Shown piece by piece: positions 26,275 through 34,803 of a stretch of DNA of 64,000 bases. A program made the position numbers and the translations under genes. Numbering within the stretch: the stretch's first letter is position 1; each line of letters starts with the position of its first letter. The stretch is from NCBI RefSeq assembly GCF_002843425.1, contig NZ_NKXO01000004.1, positions 1-64,000 of the forward strand. Direction: 5' to 3'. The notes beneath the pieces are model-generated. The model ran no database searches and had not been told where the DNA came from. It saw nothing but the letters and a program-made list of their open reading frames with translations. Origin of the DNA: Raineya orbicola. Lineage in GTDB: Bacteria; Bacteroidota; Bacteroidia; Cytophagales; Thermonemataceae.

Positions 26275-26775
26275 ATGGAACAGAAAATCACCACAACCCA
26301 AGTAGGGTTTCGCTACGGAATCATTTATGGATTAACTTCCATCGCTATTTCTCTTATCACCATAATAGCTGATTTACAGCAAAATTTTGCGATTACACTG
26401 CTAAATATCTTTGTACTTGTCGCTTTTCTTGTTATCCCAATGCGATATTTCAAAAGCCAAAACGAAGGTTTTATGAGTTTTGGACAAGGAATGGGAATAG
26501 GTAGCATTGTTTCAGCTTTGAGCAATTTCATATTAGGACTTTTTATATTAGTTTATTATCGGTTCATTGCTAAACATAAATTTGAAGAAATTCTTGAAAA
26601 AGCCCGTGAAAGTTGGGAAAAAGCAGGTATGAAAGAAGAGCAAATGCAAATGGCAGAAAAGTTCACTACTCCCGAAGTAATGTTCGTTAGTACGCTGATT
26701 GGCGGTACTATTTTCGGTATTCTGATTTCCCTGATTGTATCTGCCGTTCTGCAAAAAAAGAAACCTGAATTTTAA
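26275..26775 (+). CDS. DUF4199 membrane protein
   Basis: A 166-residue integral membrane protein with four hydrophobic segments (about 14-32, 38-55, 70-95 and 132-160). Between the third and fourth is a charged helix (AKHKFEEILEKARESWEKAGM). This layout, and a second helix pair preceded by FKSQNEGFMSFGQG, is the DUF4199 pattern found throughout Bacteroidota. The function is unknown. It is 6 nt downstream of hemY and likely co-transcribed. Confidence 0.8.
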   Translation: MEQKITTTQVGFRYGIIYGLTSIAISLITIIADLQQNFAITLLNIFVLVAFLVIPMRYFKSQNEGFMSFGQGMGIGSIVSALSNFILGLFILVYYRFIAKHKFEEILEKARESWEKAGMKEEQMQMAEKFTTPEVMFVSTLIGGTIFGILISLIVSAVLQKKKPEF

Positions 26776-26828
26776 CTGAACATCTGCACCACAAACCTTA
26801 ATTCCTTAAAACTTAAAATCAACTCATT

Positions 26829-28664
26829 ATGAAAAAAATACTTGTTCTTATTATTTGGTTAGTTGTACAAACTTCTGTACTACTTGCTCAATCCTTGGAA
26901 AAAAGGCTTTCCGCAAGCAAAACTTCTGTAATTGTTTCGCTCAATGCTCATAACTACAAGCCCAAAGGCAAATTTCAGACCCTTTTGGTTTTAGATTTTT
27001 TCAGAAATCTGGATAAAAATTTCAAAGAACGTTATAGCAAAGATTACAAGGTAGTTTCGGCAATTTACCGCAACCCCGAAGAAATTGGCATCAATGCTTT
27101 CCCACGTTCATACATTTTCGTAAACTCCTTGGATAGCAATGCTACAATGGTAGGGGTTGTGTTTGGACTTGCTAATTCCAAAAAATTTGAAAATTGGGCA
27201 AATACATTTTGGAAAGAAGCCGATGTGAATAAGATTAAAAATGGTGAAAATGCTATTTACTTGCAAGGCGACCAAGTAGTAGCTTGGAACAATACCTGTG
27301 GCGTAATAGCCTTTGTAGCTTTGAATGAAAGAAGTTTCTACGAAGGTATCAATTACGATGACCCCGAGTATGACAAAAAAATGGAAGAAAGAGAACGTAA
27401 AAACAAACAACGAAAAATAGATTTACTTAAAAATGAAGCCACTGCCATTTTACAAGGCAATGCAAACGAACCCTTGGAAAGTAACGCCAACTTCCAAACA
27501 TTTCTCCAAAAACCTCACGATTTAGGTATTTGGCTCAATTACGAACAATTTACACAATCTTTCGGTAATTTGCTTAAAGAAGTTCCCGAGTTGCGTTTTG
27601 GCTATGCAGAGCGTCTTGCCAGTCGTGTAAAATCTTTTTACAAAAACTACTACGACCATATTCTTTTCAATACAACCAAAGGAAGCACCACAGTTACTTA
27701 CGAAACTTATTTAAGTGAAAAAATGTATCAGCTGATTGGCAATGCTTTCAATAAGCGTATCAACCCTGAATTTTACAAATACGTAGAGGGAGAAAACTTG
27801 TTAGGAATGTATGCTGTATCAGGAGATTTGAAGGTTTTAGGAAACGCTTTGGTAGAGCTTTATAAGAATTTTGGTGAAGATTTAAGCAAGGAAGGCAAAA
27901 TTATTGCCGCCACAACAGATGTTTTGAGTGTAATGCTTGATGAAGATGCCATTTTGGGTATGCTGAAAGGCGATGCAATGGTAGCCTTTACTGGTGTAAA
28001 AGAAATGGAAACCGAATACACCGACTATGAGTATGAAGGTGAAACCTACTTGGGAGCTGTCAAGAAAAAACGTAAAGAAAAAGTTGCTGTATATGTAGCT
28101 ACACTTTCCATAGGCAATGAAGAAAGTCTGAAAAAAATTATTTATCTTCTTAATGTTCTGGAAGGTTTTGAACTTCAGCCACAAGGCAATTTTTACCGCA
28201 TCAAAGAAGCAGGTAAAGTTCAGAATTACCTTGCCATAGATAATGGCGTGCTTGTAATCACCAACGATTTAGATTTAATTTCAAATCTTAAAAACTTCAA
28301 GGTAAAGAAAAGTGTTGAAAGTCGCATTCAGAAACTTACGCAAGAGAATCCTATGCTTGTTTATGTAAATACCCAAGCCGTTGCAGATGCTATTTTGAAC
28401 CACAAACCCGACCTGCAAGCTGGTGAAAGAAAAGATTTACTTGAACTTAAAAATGAAGTTGGTGAATTTCAGATGGTTGGACCTCTACTCAAAGGCAAAA
28501 CATTTTACTCCGAAGGAGCTTTACAAGTCCTTGACAAGAAAAACAATAGCCTTGCCTCTATGGTGCGTTTCTTTAACCGCTTTTTCAAAGATAGAAGTGG
28601 TATGAGCGAACCCGAAGATATTACTGGCAAAAAGAACAAAAAACGTAAAAAGAAAGAACACTAA
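26829..28664 (+). CDS. Large exported protein of unknown function (DUF4836-like?)
   Basis: A 611-residue protein with a signal peptide (MKKILVLIIWLVVQTSVLLAQ). The body shows paired segments such as KTSVIVSLNAHNYKPKG and NVGVVF/NEESLKKIIYLLNVLEG, which recall large exported DUF4836-type proteins of Bacteroidota; this resemblance is weak. There is an acidic coil at about 180-205 (EYDKKMEERERKNKQRK) and a lysine-rich C-terminus (KKNKKRKKKEH). No catalytic motif was recognised. It probably resides in the periplasm or outer membrane. It is the last plus-strand gene before a convergent hairpin. Confidence 0.65.
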   Translation: MKKILVLIIWLVVQTSVLLAQSLEKRLSASKTSVIVSLNAHNYKPKGKFQTLLVLDFFRNLDKNFKERYSKDYKVVSAIYRNPEEIGINAFPRSYIFVNSLDSNATMVGVVFGLANSKKFENWANTFWKEADVNKIKNGENAIYLQGDQVVAWNNTCGVIAFVALNERSFYEGINYDDPEYDKKMEERERKNKQRKIDLLKNEATAILQGNANEPLESNANFQTFLQKPHDLGIWLNYEQFTQSFGNLLKEVPELRFGYAERLASRVKSFYKNYYDHILFNTTKGSTTVTYETYLSEKMYQLIGNAFNKRINPEFYKYVEGENLLGMYAVSGDLKVLGNALVELYKNFGEDLSKEGKIIAATTDVLSVMLDEDAILGMLKGDAMVAFTGVKEMETEYTDYEYEGETYLGAVKKKRKEKVAVYVATLSIGNEESLKKIIYLLNVLEGFELQPQGNFYRIKEAGKVQNYLAIDNGVLVITNDLDLISNLKNFKVKKSVESRIQKLTQENPMLVYVNTQAVADAILNHKPDLQAGERKDLLELKNEVGEFQMVGPLLKGKTFYSEGALQVLDKKNNSLASMVRFFNRFFKDRSGMSEPEDITGKKNKKRKKKEH

Positions 28665-28670
28665 AAGCAC

Positions 28671-28713
28671 TGCCACGAATACAGCCAAAAAAGTTTTTCC
28701 TGTGTTCGTGGCA
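28671..28713. terminator. Long hairpin between convergent genes
   Basis: Arms 28671-28684 and 28700-28713 (TGCCACGAAxACAG with its complement) form 14 pairs including one G-T. The 15-nt loop is itself A-rich then T-rich. It lacks a clean T tail but sits exactly between two convergent stops, so a bidirectional terminator is the likely role. Confidence 0.55.
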
Positions 28714-28720
28714 AATAGCT

Positions 28721-30433
28721 TTATGCTACTACCCAAGCAAGCATTTTCTCTACTTCTTGCACAGAAAGCGGTTTTTGAAAAGAAAGAGCTGAACTTTGTA
28801 ATTTCTGCAACAAATACTCAAAAGCAGGCTTTACCCATTCGCCGTTTTCTGCATCTTTGTAAAACTTCAAAAGAGCAAGCTCATAAAGCAAAGCCAAACG
28901 CTCAAAAAGCGGTTTAGCAGTAGCTTCGGTGGTATCTTTATCCATTTGAGGCAATTGTAAAAAAATTTCTTGTATGGTTTGTAGCTCCCGAAGCAAGAAT
29001 TCGTATTCGGCAAGTTGTTTTTGCATAAATGGAAACATTATTTTCAGCCCTTCTGATTTAGCCGAAGCCCGAAGCATATCCAAAACCATAATATTTCCCG
29101 CCCCTTCCCAAATCGGTAGTACCAAAGTATCTCGGAAAAGTTTAGGCATTACACCATCTTCAATATAACCTATTCCTCCCATAAGTTCCATACATTCGCG
29201 TATTACATACACGCCTGCCTCTGCGGCGGTTTTTTTGAGCATAGGCGTAAGCAAACGCAAAAGTTCGGCATCTTCACTGCTACCATTATCAGCTTTATCA
29301 AGGGTATGAATAGCGTGCCAAGTCAGATAAAAAGTGGCTGTGTAAATACTTGCAAGTTCGGTAAGTTTGGTGCGAATAAGTGGGTGTTCAAGAGCCGATA
29401 CGCCAAAAGAAATGCGATATTTCAGGAATTGATAAGCCTCAATCAACGCTCTCCGCATCTGCGAAAGCGAACCTACCGCATTATAGAGCCTTGAAAGATT
29501 TATCATTTCTGTCATTATCTTGAAGCCCTCCCCTTCTTTACCTATGAGTTTGCCAAGTGTATCCGTGAAAATACATTCAGCACTTGCCATAGAACGCACC
29601 CCCAGTTTATCTTTCAGACGTACTATTTCCATTGTATTGGGCGAGCCATCGGACTTCTTTTTTTCAATCAAAAAGATAGAAAGCCCCTTTGTACCTTTGA
29701 TTTCAGGATTTGTGCGAGCCAAAGCAAAAATAATTTCTGCATTCGCATTACTACAAAACCATTTTTCACCATTGAGCAAATAGTAATTGTCTTTCCATTG
29801 AGTAGCACTCACCAAATTAGCTCCTACATCAGAACCGCCTGCTTTTTCAGTCAGAAACATTGCCCCCGTATAAAGCTCCTCTAAATTGGTGGAATAGATG
29901 TGTGGCAAAAGCCTTTTTTTGTCCTCCTCTTGAGCAAATTTATCAATAAGACGAGCTACTCCGTCTGTCATACACAAAGGGCAAGGCAAACCGCCCTCGC
30001 TCATTCCGAATAGAAAAAACGAGGCAAAACCTAATTTATGCAGTTCTTTCTGAAAAGCACTACGCAAATCGGGTTGCCATTTTACGCGAAACATTTCCGA
30101 GTCTATGGCAATTTGCGTAAGGGTGTGATAAGCAGGGTGAAAGCGAATTTCATTGATAGTTTCACCGAAGAAATTACGTTTAATGAGTTCAGGCGGATTT
30201 TTATCGGCAAGTTGCGAAAGTAAATCCATATCACAAGCGGCTTGCTTGCCAAGTTTTTGCCATTTGGGAGCCATATATTGCCAAGCTGTATCAGAAATAA
30301 ACTTTTTCAGAAAGTGCTTCAATATCTTATCACTTTCAAAAAAATTTTGGCTTGACTTATATTCCGCACTCACCACACGATTTTGCGGGTGCTTTTCAGT
30401 AGTTTTAGGGAAAGAAAATGCAATATTGTTCAT
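28721..30433 (-). CDS. Acyl-CoA dehydrogenase (AidB-like subgroup)
   Basis: A 570-residue flavoenzyme, longer than the roughly 380 residues of classical acyl-CoA dehydrogenases and close to AidB-type members. It contains the FAD/substrate blocks FLTEKAGGSDVGA and NGEKWFCSNANAE, then IEKKKSDG and LGVRSMASAECIF. ELMGGIGYIEDG and LPIWEGAGNIMVLD lie near the C-terminus, where the catalytic base region falls. It probably oxidises acyl-CoA thioesters in fatty-acid or amino-acid breakdown; a stress role as for AidB is also possible. It lies alone between the convergent hairpin and a 79-nt gap. Confidence 0.88.
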   Translation of the reverse strand: MNNIAFSFPKTTEKHPQNRVVSAEYKSSQNFFESDKILKHFLKKFISDTAWQYMAPKWQKLGKQAACDMDLLSQLADKNPPELIKRNFFGETINEIRFHPAYHTLTQIAIDSEMFRVKWQPDLRSAFQKELHKLGFASFFLFGMSEGGLPCPLCMTDGVARLIDKFAQEEDKKRLLPHIYSTNLEELYTGAMFLTEKAGGSDVGANLVSATQWKDNYYLLNGEKWFCSNANAEIIFALARTNPEIKGTKGLSIFLIEKKKSDGSPNTMEIVRLKDKLGVRSMASAECIFTDTLGKLIGKEGEGFKIMTEMINLSRLYNAVGSLSQMRRALIEAYQFLKYRISFGVSALEHPLIRTKLTELASIYTATFYLTWHAIHTLDKADNGSSEDAELLRLLTPMLKKTAAEAGVYVIRECMELMGGIGYIEDGVMPKLFRDTLVLPIWEGAGNIMVLDMLRASAKSEGLKIMFPFMQKQLAEYEFLLRELQTIQEIFLQLPQMDKDTTEATAKPLFERLALLYELALLKFYKDAENGEWVKPAFEYLLQKLQSSALSFQKPLSVQEVEKMLAWVVA

Positions 30434-30512
30434 AATACGTCAGACATAAAATTAAAGAACATTGAAAACTTTACATTTCAAACTATTGAATCTTTTGAAC
30501 CTTAACTCCGAA

Positions 30513-31355
30513 CTAAGCAGTAAGCGTATGTTTTTGCAGTTTTTTTTCCCTTCTCATCACAGAAGTAACCATATACTCTACACTTACATCAAGGCAAGTT
30601 ACATATTTAAGCCAATGTACTTCTCTGATTTTCAGTTCTTTCATAATTTCTTTACTGCTCAATCCTTGCTGATAGTACATTTTTACGGCTTCGTAGAAAT
30701 CTTCAAAATATTGTAGTTTTTGTTTGAAAAGTTCTTTGCCCTTGCTTTTTTGTGGATAATGACCGCAGAAAATCGTATCAAAGTCGTATTGCAAGATTTT
30801 TTTGATAGAAAGTATTTGCTCACCTAAATCTTCACCTTTTCGGAAATACTTAATTCTCGGACTAACAAACAAATCTCCTGAAAAAAGCCAACCTTGCTTC
30901 GGTTCTAAAAATACTGTGTGGTCAGGCGAATGCCCAGGTGTGTGTATAGGTAAAAATTCGTAATGTTCGGTGCAAATTTTTTCAGGAAACGCTTGCGTAG
31001 GAATAGGGTAAGCATCAATTTTTCCGAACATAAATTGCTCATAAAAAAGCACCTTGAAACCTGTATACAATTTTTGAGCTGTAAAAGGATGGCAAAAAAT
31101 AATAGGTTTGTAAGTTTGGTAAAAGTAAGCTGTATTTCCAATGTGGTCTTCGTGCCAATGTGTGAGAGCAATTTGCTCAATATGTTTATTTTGAAAAGTT
31201 TTAGCTACCAATTTTTGGGCATTTCGCTGAGCTGTGTCTATCATTAAGCCTTCCACCCAAAAATTACAGACGGTCATTAAAGGCTTGCTAATAGGCGAGT
31301 AACCAAATTCAAAAATTTCAACATCAAACCATTTATTTTTTTTGAGCGTTTGCAT
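30513..31355 (-). CDS. MBL-fold metallohydrolase
   Basis: A 280-residue metallo-beta-lactamase-fold hydrolase. The dinuclear-metal site is complete: HWHEDH in LTHWHEDHIGN, HTPGHSPDH, then the bridging aspartate in FSGDLFV and the last histidine in IFCGHYP. The N-terminal half is the MBL fold. The C-terminal helical part (SSKEIMKELKIRE) resembles the LACTB2 group, so an RNA or thioester substrate is possible but unproven. It is the last gene of a long minus-strand unit that starts at nuoJ, 42 nt after the acyltransferase gene. Confidence 0.88.
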   Translation of the reverse strand: MQTLKKNKWFDVEIFEFGYSPISKPLMTVCNFWVEGLMIDTAQRNAQKLVAKTFQNKHIEQIALTHWHEDHIGNTAYFYQTYKPIIFCHPFTAQKLYTGFKVLFYEQFMFGKIDAYPIPTQAFPEKICTEHYEFLPIHTPGHSPDHTVFLEPKQGWLFSGDLFVSPRIKYFRKGEDLGEQILSIKKILQYDFDTIFCGHYPQKSKGKELFKQKLQYFEDFYEAVKMYYQQGLSSKEIMKELKIREVHWLKYVTCLDVSVEYMVTSVMRREKKLQKHTLTA

Positions 31356-31397
31356 TGGAAAGTTGGAAATTTTACAAATTTACAAAAAATACGCCAT

Positions 31398-32750
31398 TCA
31401 CCTGCTTTGTATGTACTCTTTTTGAGCTTTTTTGAGAGAAACAAAAATTGCATTCCGTTGTTCTAAAAGGCTATGCATAAGCGAAGTTTTCCGAAAAAAA
31501 AGCTGAATGGCTTGAAGTTCGGCTGAAAATTTTTTCCACCAAGCCACAAAAATAAGAACAAAAAAGCCCGAAAGTGGCATAAATACAAGAGCTATCAATA
31601 GCCAAAGAAAATTTTGTGTAAAATAGTAAATCAGCCCTAAACTTATACTATATGCTATCAAAAAGGTAAAAATACCACTAATCATCATCAAAGGGGCTTT
31701 GAACGCAACATCTTTGCTGATAAAACGAGCAATTTGCGAAGGCAAAATGTAAGGAATATAATTAAAAACCAAACCAATCACGTACAAAGGAAATCCCCAT
31801 AGCAAAAACAAAAAGCTTTTCAGCAAAAACCAAAGCAATGAGGGCTTTTTTTCTGCCCTGAAAACGCTATCTTTCAAACCCAGAGTTTTCAAATTTTCCA
31901 AATAGTTTTCCATTTGCACCCGCAAACGTGTGAAATAATCGTTATCCTTGCTTTCCAAAAACTTTACCCCCCTGATAATTTCCTTGATAATTGCAAACTC
32001 TTCACTTTTATTTCTTTTCAAGTGAAATTCACGAAACAACTCATTTTTGTATAGAGTTTCAATATTTCTGATAAACTGGTCTTGCTCTTGATTTTCAGTA
32101 ATAATGATAAGTTCGCTCAAAGCAGTTTCAATATCGTGGGTTAATTTTTCCACTACCGCAAAGTTTTCGGGATTATAGCCTTCTTGATAATCTGCAACCC
32201 GAATAGGCTTACCAACTTTCACAAAAACCTCACTCCGAAATTTATCGGCATCGTCATAGTTCAAGCCAATAGGTACAATGTGCAAATTCAACGAAAAGTT
32301 ATGCTCAAACTCTGCTCCCAAAGCAATACGTGCCGTTCCTGTCTTAATCTCTCGCAAACGTCTTTCAATAACACTTGTACCCTCGGGAAACACCAGCAAA
32401 GTGCCTTTTTTTGCTAAATGCTCATAACATTTGGCAAAACTCATTTTATTGAGTTCGGCTTGCGAAAGAGGATTATCAGGCTTATCAACTTTTCGGTAAA
32501 TCGGTAGCATTTGAAAGAGCCTGAAAATGGAACGTGTAAAGCGATTAAAAATGCTTCCATTTGCCAAAAAATAGACCCGCTTATTGCTCAATGAGGCTAT
32601 CAGAAGCGGGTCCATAAAAGTATTGGGGTGATTGGCTACATAAATCAGCGGAGTATCTAAATGGAGATTTTCTTTGCCTTCCACCTCCAAACGCCTGAAA
32701 AACACTCGCAAAGCTATCCGAACCACAAGGCGTAAAAATAAGTATAGCAT
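31398..32750 (-). CDS. PlsC-type glycerolipid acyltransferase with membrane tail
   Basis: A 450-residue protein with an N-terminal acyltransferase domain and a C-terminal membrane part. The catalytic His and Asp lie in VANHPNTFMDPLL; the FPEGTS motif that binds glycerol phosphate follows in LLVFPEGTSVIERR. The second half has several hydrophobic segments (about 308-330, 350-400). Such proteins transfer acyl chains to glycerol-3-phosphate or lysophosphatidate in the inner membrane. Which of these two, or an ornithine-lipid role, cannot be decided. It lies 11 nt after the DinB-like gene. Confidence 0.85.
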   Translation of the reverse strand: MLYLFLRLVVRIALRVFFRRLEVEGKENLHLDTPLIYVANHPNTFMDPLLIASLSNKRVYFLANGSIFNRFTRSIFRLFQMLPIYRKVDKPDNPLSQAELNKMSFAKCYEHLAKKGTLLVFPEGTSVIERRLREIKTGTARIALGAEFEHNFSLNLHIVPIGLNYDDADKFRSEVFVKVGKPIRVADYQEGYNPENFAVVEKLTHDIETALSELIIITENQEQDQFIRNIETLYKNELFREFHLKRNKSEEFAIIKEIIRGVKFLESKDNDYFTRLRVQMENYLENLKTLGLKDSVFRAEKKPSLLWFLLKSFLFLLWGFPLYVIGLVFNYIPYILPSQIARFISKDVAFKAPLMMISGIFTFLIAYSISLGLIYYFTQNFLWLLIALVFMPLSGFFVLIFVAWWKKFSAELQAIQLFFRKTSLMHSLLEQRNAIFVSLKKAQKEYIQSR

Positions 32751-32761
32751 AGCTATCTGTT

Positions 32762-33292
32762 TTATTGCAAAGCCAGTTTTTCTAACTTTTCTTGCTGTCT
32801 GAAATGATGACGCAAATGAGCCTCAATACACCAGAGCCACTCGGAAGCGGTTATCATTCCAAAAATAGCGTGAAAGCGTTTGTAGGTAGTAGGTTTAGCT
32901 TCTATTTCCTTTTGCAGAACAGGTAAAATTTGAATAAACTCTCCAAATCGTTCCTGATAAACACTTTTAGGTTGAGCTATAGGCTCACCTGCAGACTGAT
33001 ACTTTTCAGGAACTTTGATTTCAATAGGTGGAAAACTGCCTGATGCTATAATTTGCTCGCCAATAGGTGTTTTTTCTCCCTCAAAACTGCCTTTTTCTTC
33101 TCTCAAACAACCTTTCACCTGTGCAATAAAAAACTCCGTAGAGGTGAGTAAATGCTCGTACATTTGCCCCAAAGACCAAATTTTCTCTTCTGCCTTAAAA
33201 GCAAAAGCCTCATCGGAATAGGTATTGAGGCTATTGCTGTATTTTTGGAGGTGTTGTATAGCTTTTTCAGTAATTTCAGAAAGATTTTTCAT
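32762..33292 (-). CDS. DinB-like (DUF1569-type) four-helix protein
   Basis: A 176-residue helical protein in which EKIWSLGQMYEHLLTST and IEAHLRHHFRQQE supply histidines that may bind a metal as in DinB-like enzymes. It is more divergent than the copy at 12504. The role is unknown. It starts 6 nt after nuoM ends and 11 nt before the acyltransferase gene, so it is very likely expressed with complex I genes, though no functional link is evident. Confidence 0.65.
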   Translation of the reverse strand: MKNLSEITEKAIQHLQKYSNSLNTYSDEAFAFKAEEKIWSLGQMYEHLLTSTEFFIAQVKGCLREEKGSFEGEKTPIGEQIIASGSFPPIEIKVPEKYQSAGEPIAQPKSVYQERFGEFIQILPVLQKEIEAKPTTYKRFHAIFGMITASEWLWCIEAHLRHHFRQQEKLEKLALQ

Positions 33293-33298
33293 ACAATT

Positions 33299-34777
33299 TT
33301 ACCGAATTCTTTGAAATGCAAAATCTAATAAATCCCTGACTGCTGGCTCGCTCATTTTCAAAAATAAATTTGGATAAACTCCCATTAAAATCACCATAGC
33401 ACACAGAGGTACAAGCACAAGAGCCTCCGAAAAAGTAACATCTTTCATTTGAATAGCATTAGCGTTAGGCTCTCCGAACATCACCCCTTGAAACATTCGT
33501 ATCATATACACCGCCCCGAATATGAGCGTAAGCCCTGCAATAGCTCCAAAAATCAAAGCAAAAGCGGGGTCAGCCCAGTAGGCTCTGACAAGTGCAGAAA
33601 TCAATAAAAATTCACCAACAAAACCATTTGTAAGCGGTAAGCCAACACTTCCTAAAAGCAAAATAGCAAAAAAGACCGTCAGTACGGGAGCATTTTGGGT
33701 TAGTCCTGCTAAATCACTCAAATTTCTAAAACCAGTGCGACGTTGAATAATATCTACCACAAAAAACAATCCCACAATATTGATACCGTGAGCAAGCATT
33801 TGTATCAAACTGCCTTGCATTCCTAAAAATTGAAACGTAAAAAGCCCCACAGACATCAAACCCACGTGAGAAAAAGATGAATACGCCAAAATTCGCTTCA
33901 TATCATCTTGCTTGATAGCAATAATTGCCCCATACACTATGCCAATAACACCAAGCATTGTTACAAAAAAAGCGTTGCTAAAAGTGGCGGCAGGCAATAA
34001 AGGCAAAAGCCAACGATATAGGCTGTAAATAGCCATTTTCAGCATTATACCCGAAAGTAACATTGTTGCAGGAGCAGGTGATTCGCTGTACGTATCAGGT
34101 TGCCAAGTATGGAAAGGAAATATCGGCATTTTGATTGCAAAAGCAATAAAAAGCCCCCAAAATAGCACATTTTGAGTGGTTTTATCAAAAGCCAAAAGAT
34201 ACAAAACACTTGCCTCGTCAGAGTGATTGGCAGGCGTTTGCATATACATATACACAAAAGCTATGAGCATTAGCAAACTGCCAAAAACGGTGTAAATAAA
34301 GAATTTGAAAGTAATATTTATTCGGTTTGCCCCCCCCCAAAGTGCCGCAATGAAATAAACAGGTATCAACGCTCCTTCCCAAAACAAGTAATAAGCAAAA
34401 GCACTTTGAGCTGTAAAAACTCCTATCAAAGAGGCTTGCATCAGCAAAATCAACCCATAGAATACATTAGGCTTTTCGTACTCATTACCAAATGCAGAAA
34501 GAATAATAAAAGGCACTAAAAAAGTAGTAAGAATGATAGGAATAATGCTCAAACCATCAATGCCTAAATGAAAAGCAATGCCCGCCGAAGGTATCCACAT
34601 CAGTTTATTTTCAAATTGCATTCCTGCAAAGGCATTGAACCGATACGCTACAAGCAAGCCCAAAGCTAACTCAATGAAACTAAATAGTAAAGCTACTTTT
34701 TTTGCTTGCTCATTACGAATGAAAAAAACTACTAAACTCGCTATTAAAGGAACTAAAATAAGCCAAAGTGCTGTCAT
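33299..34777 (-). CDS. nuoM: NADH-quinone oxidoreductase subunit M
   Basis: An antiporter-like proton-pumping membrane subunit of complex I, 492 residues from ATG 34777. A start at 34822 would add 15 polar residues and overlap nuoL. About 14 hydrophobic helices are seen. The lysine and glutamate positions of the family occur in LFWEGALIPVYFI (helix 5 glutamate), KMPIFPFHTWQPD and IAIKQDDMKRILAYSSFSHVG. It follows nuoL with a 26-nt gap. No nuoN follows; a DinB-like gene comes instead. Confidence 0.95.
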   Translation of the reverse strand: MTALWLILVPLIASLVVFFIRNEQAKKVALLFSFIELALGLLVAYRFNAFAGMQFENKLMWIPSAGIAFHLGIDGLSIIPIILTTFLVPFIILSAFGNEYEKPNVFYGLILLMQASLIGVFTAQSAFAYYLFWEGALIPVYFIAALWGGANRINITFKFFIYTVFGSLLMLIAFVYMYMQTPANHSDEASVLYLLAFDKTTQNVLFWGLFIAFAIKMPIFPFHTWQPDTYSESPAPATMLLSGIMLKMAIYSLYRWLLPLLPAATFSNAFFVTMLGVIGIVYGAIIAIKQDDMKRILAYSSFSHVGLMSVGLFTFQFLGMQGSLIQMLAHGINIVGLFFVVDIIQRRTGFRNLSDLAGLTQNAPVLTVFFAILLLGSVGLPLTNGFVGEFLLISALVRAYWADPAFALIFGAIAGLTLIFGAVYMIRMFQGVMFGEPNANAIQMKDVTFSEALVLVPLCAMVILMGVYPNLFLKMSEPAVRDLLDFAFQRIR

Positions 34778-34803
34778 AAACCTACTAATTGTGAAATGTT
34801 TGT

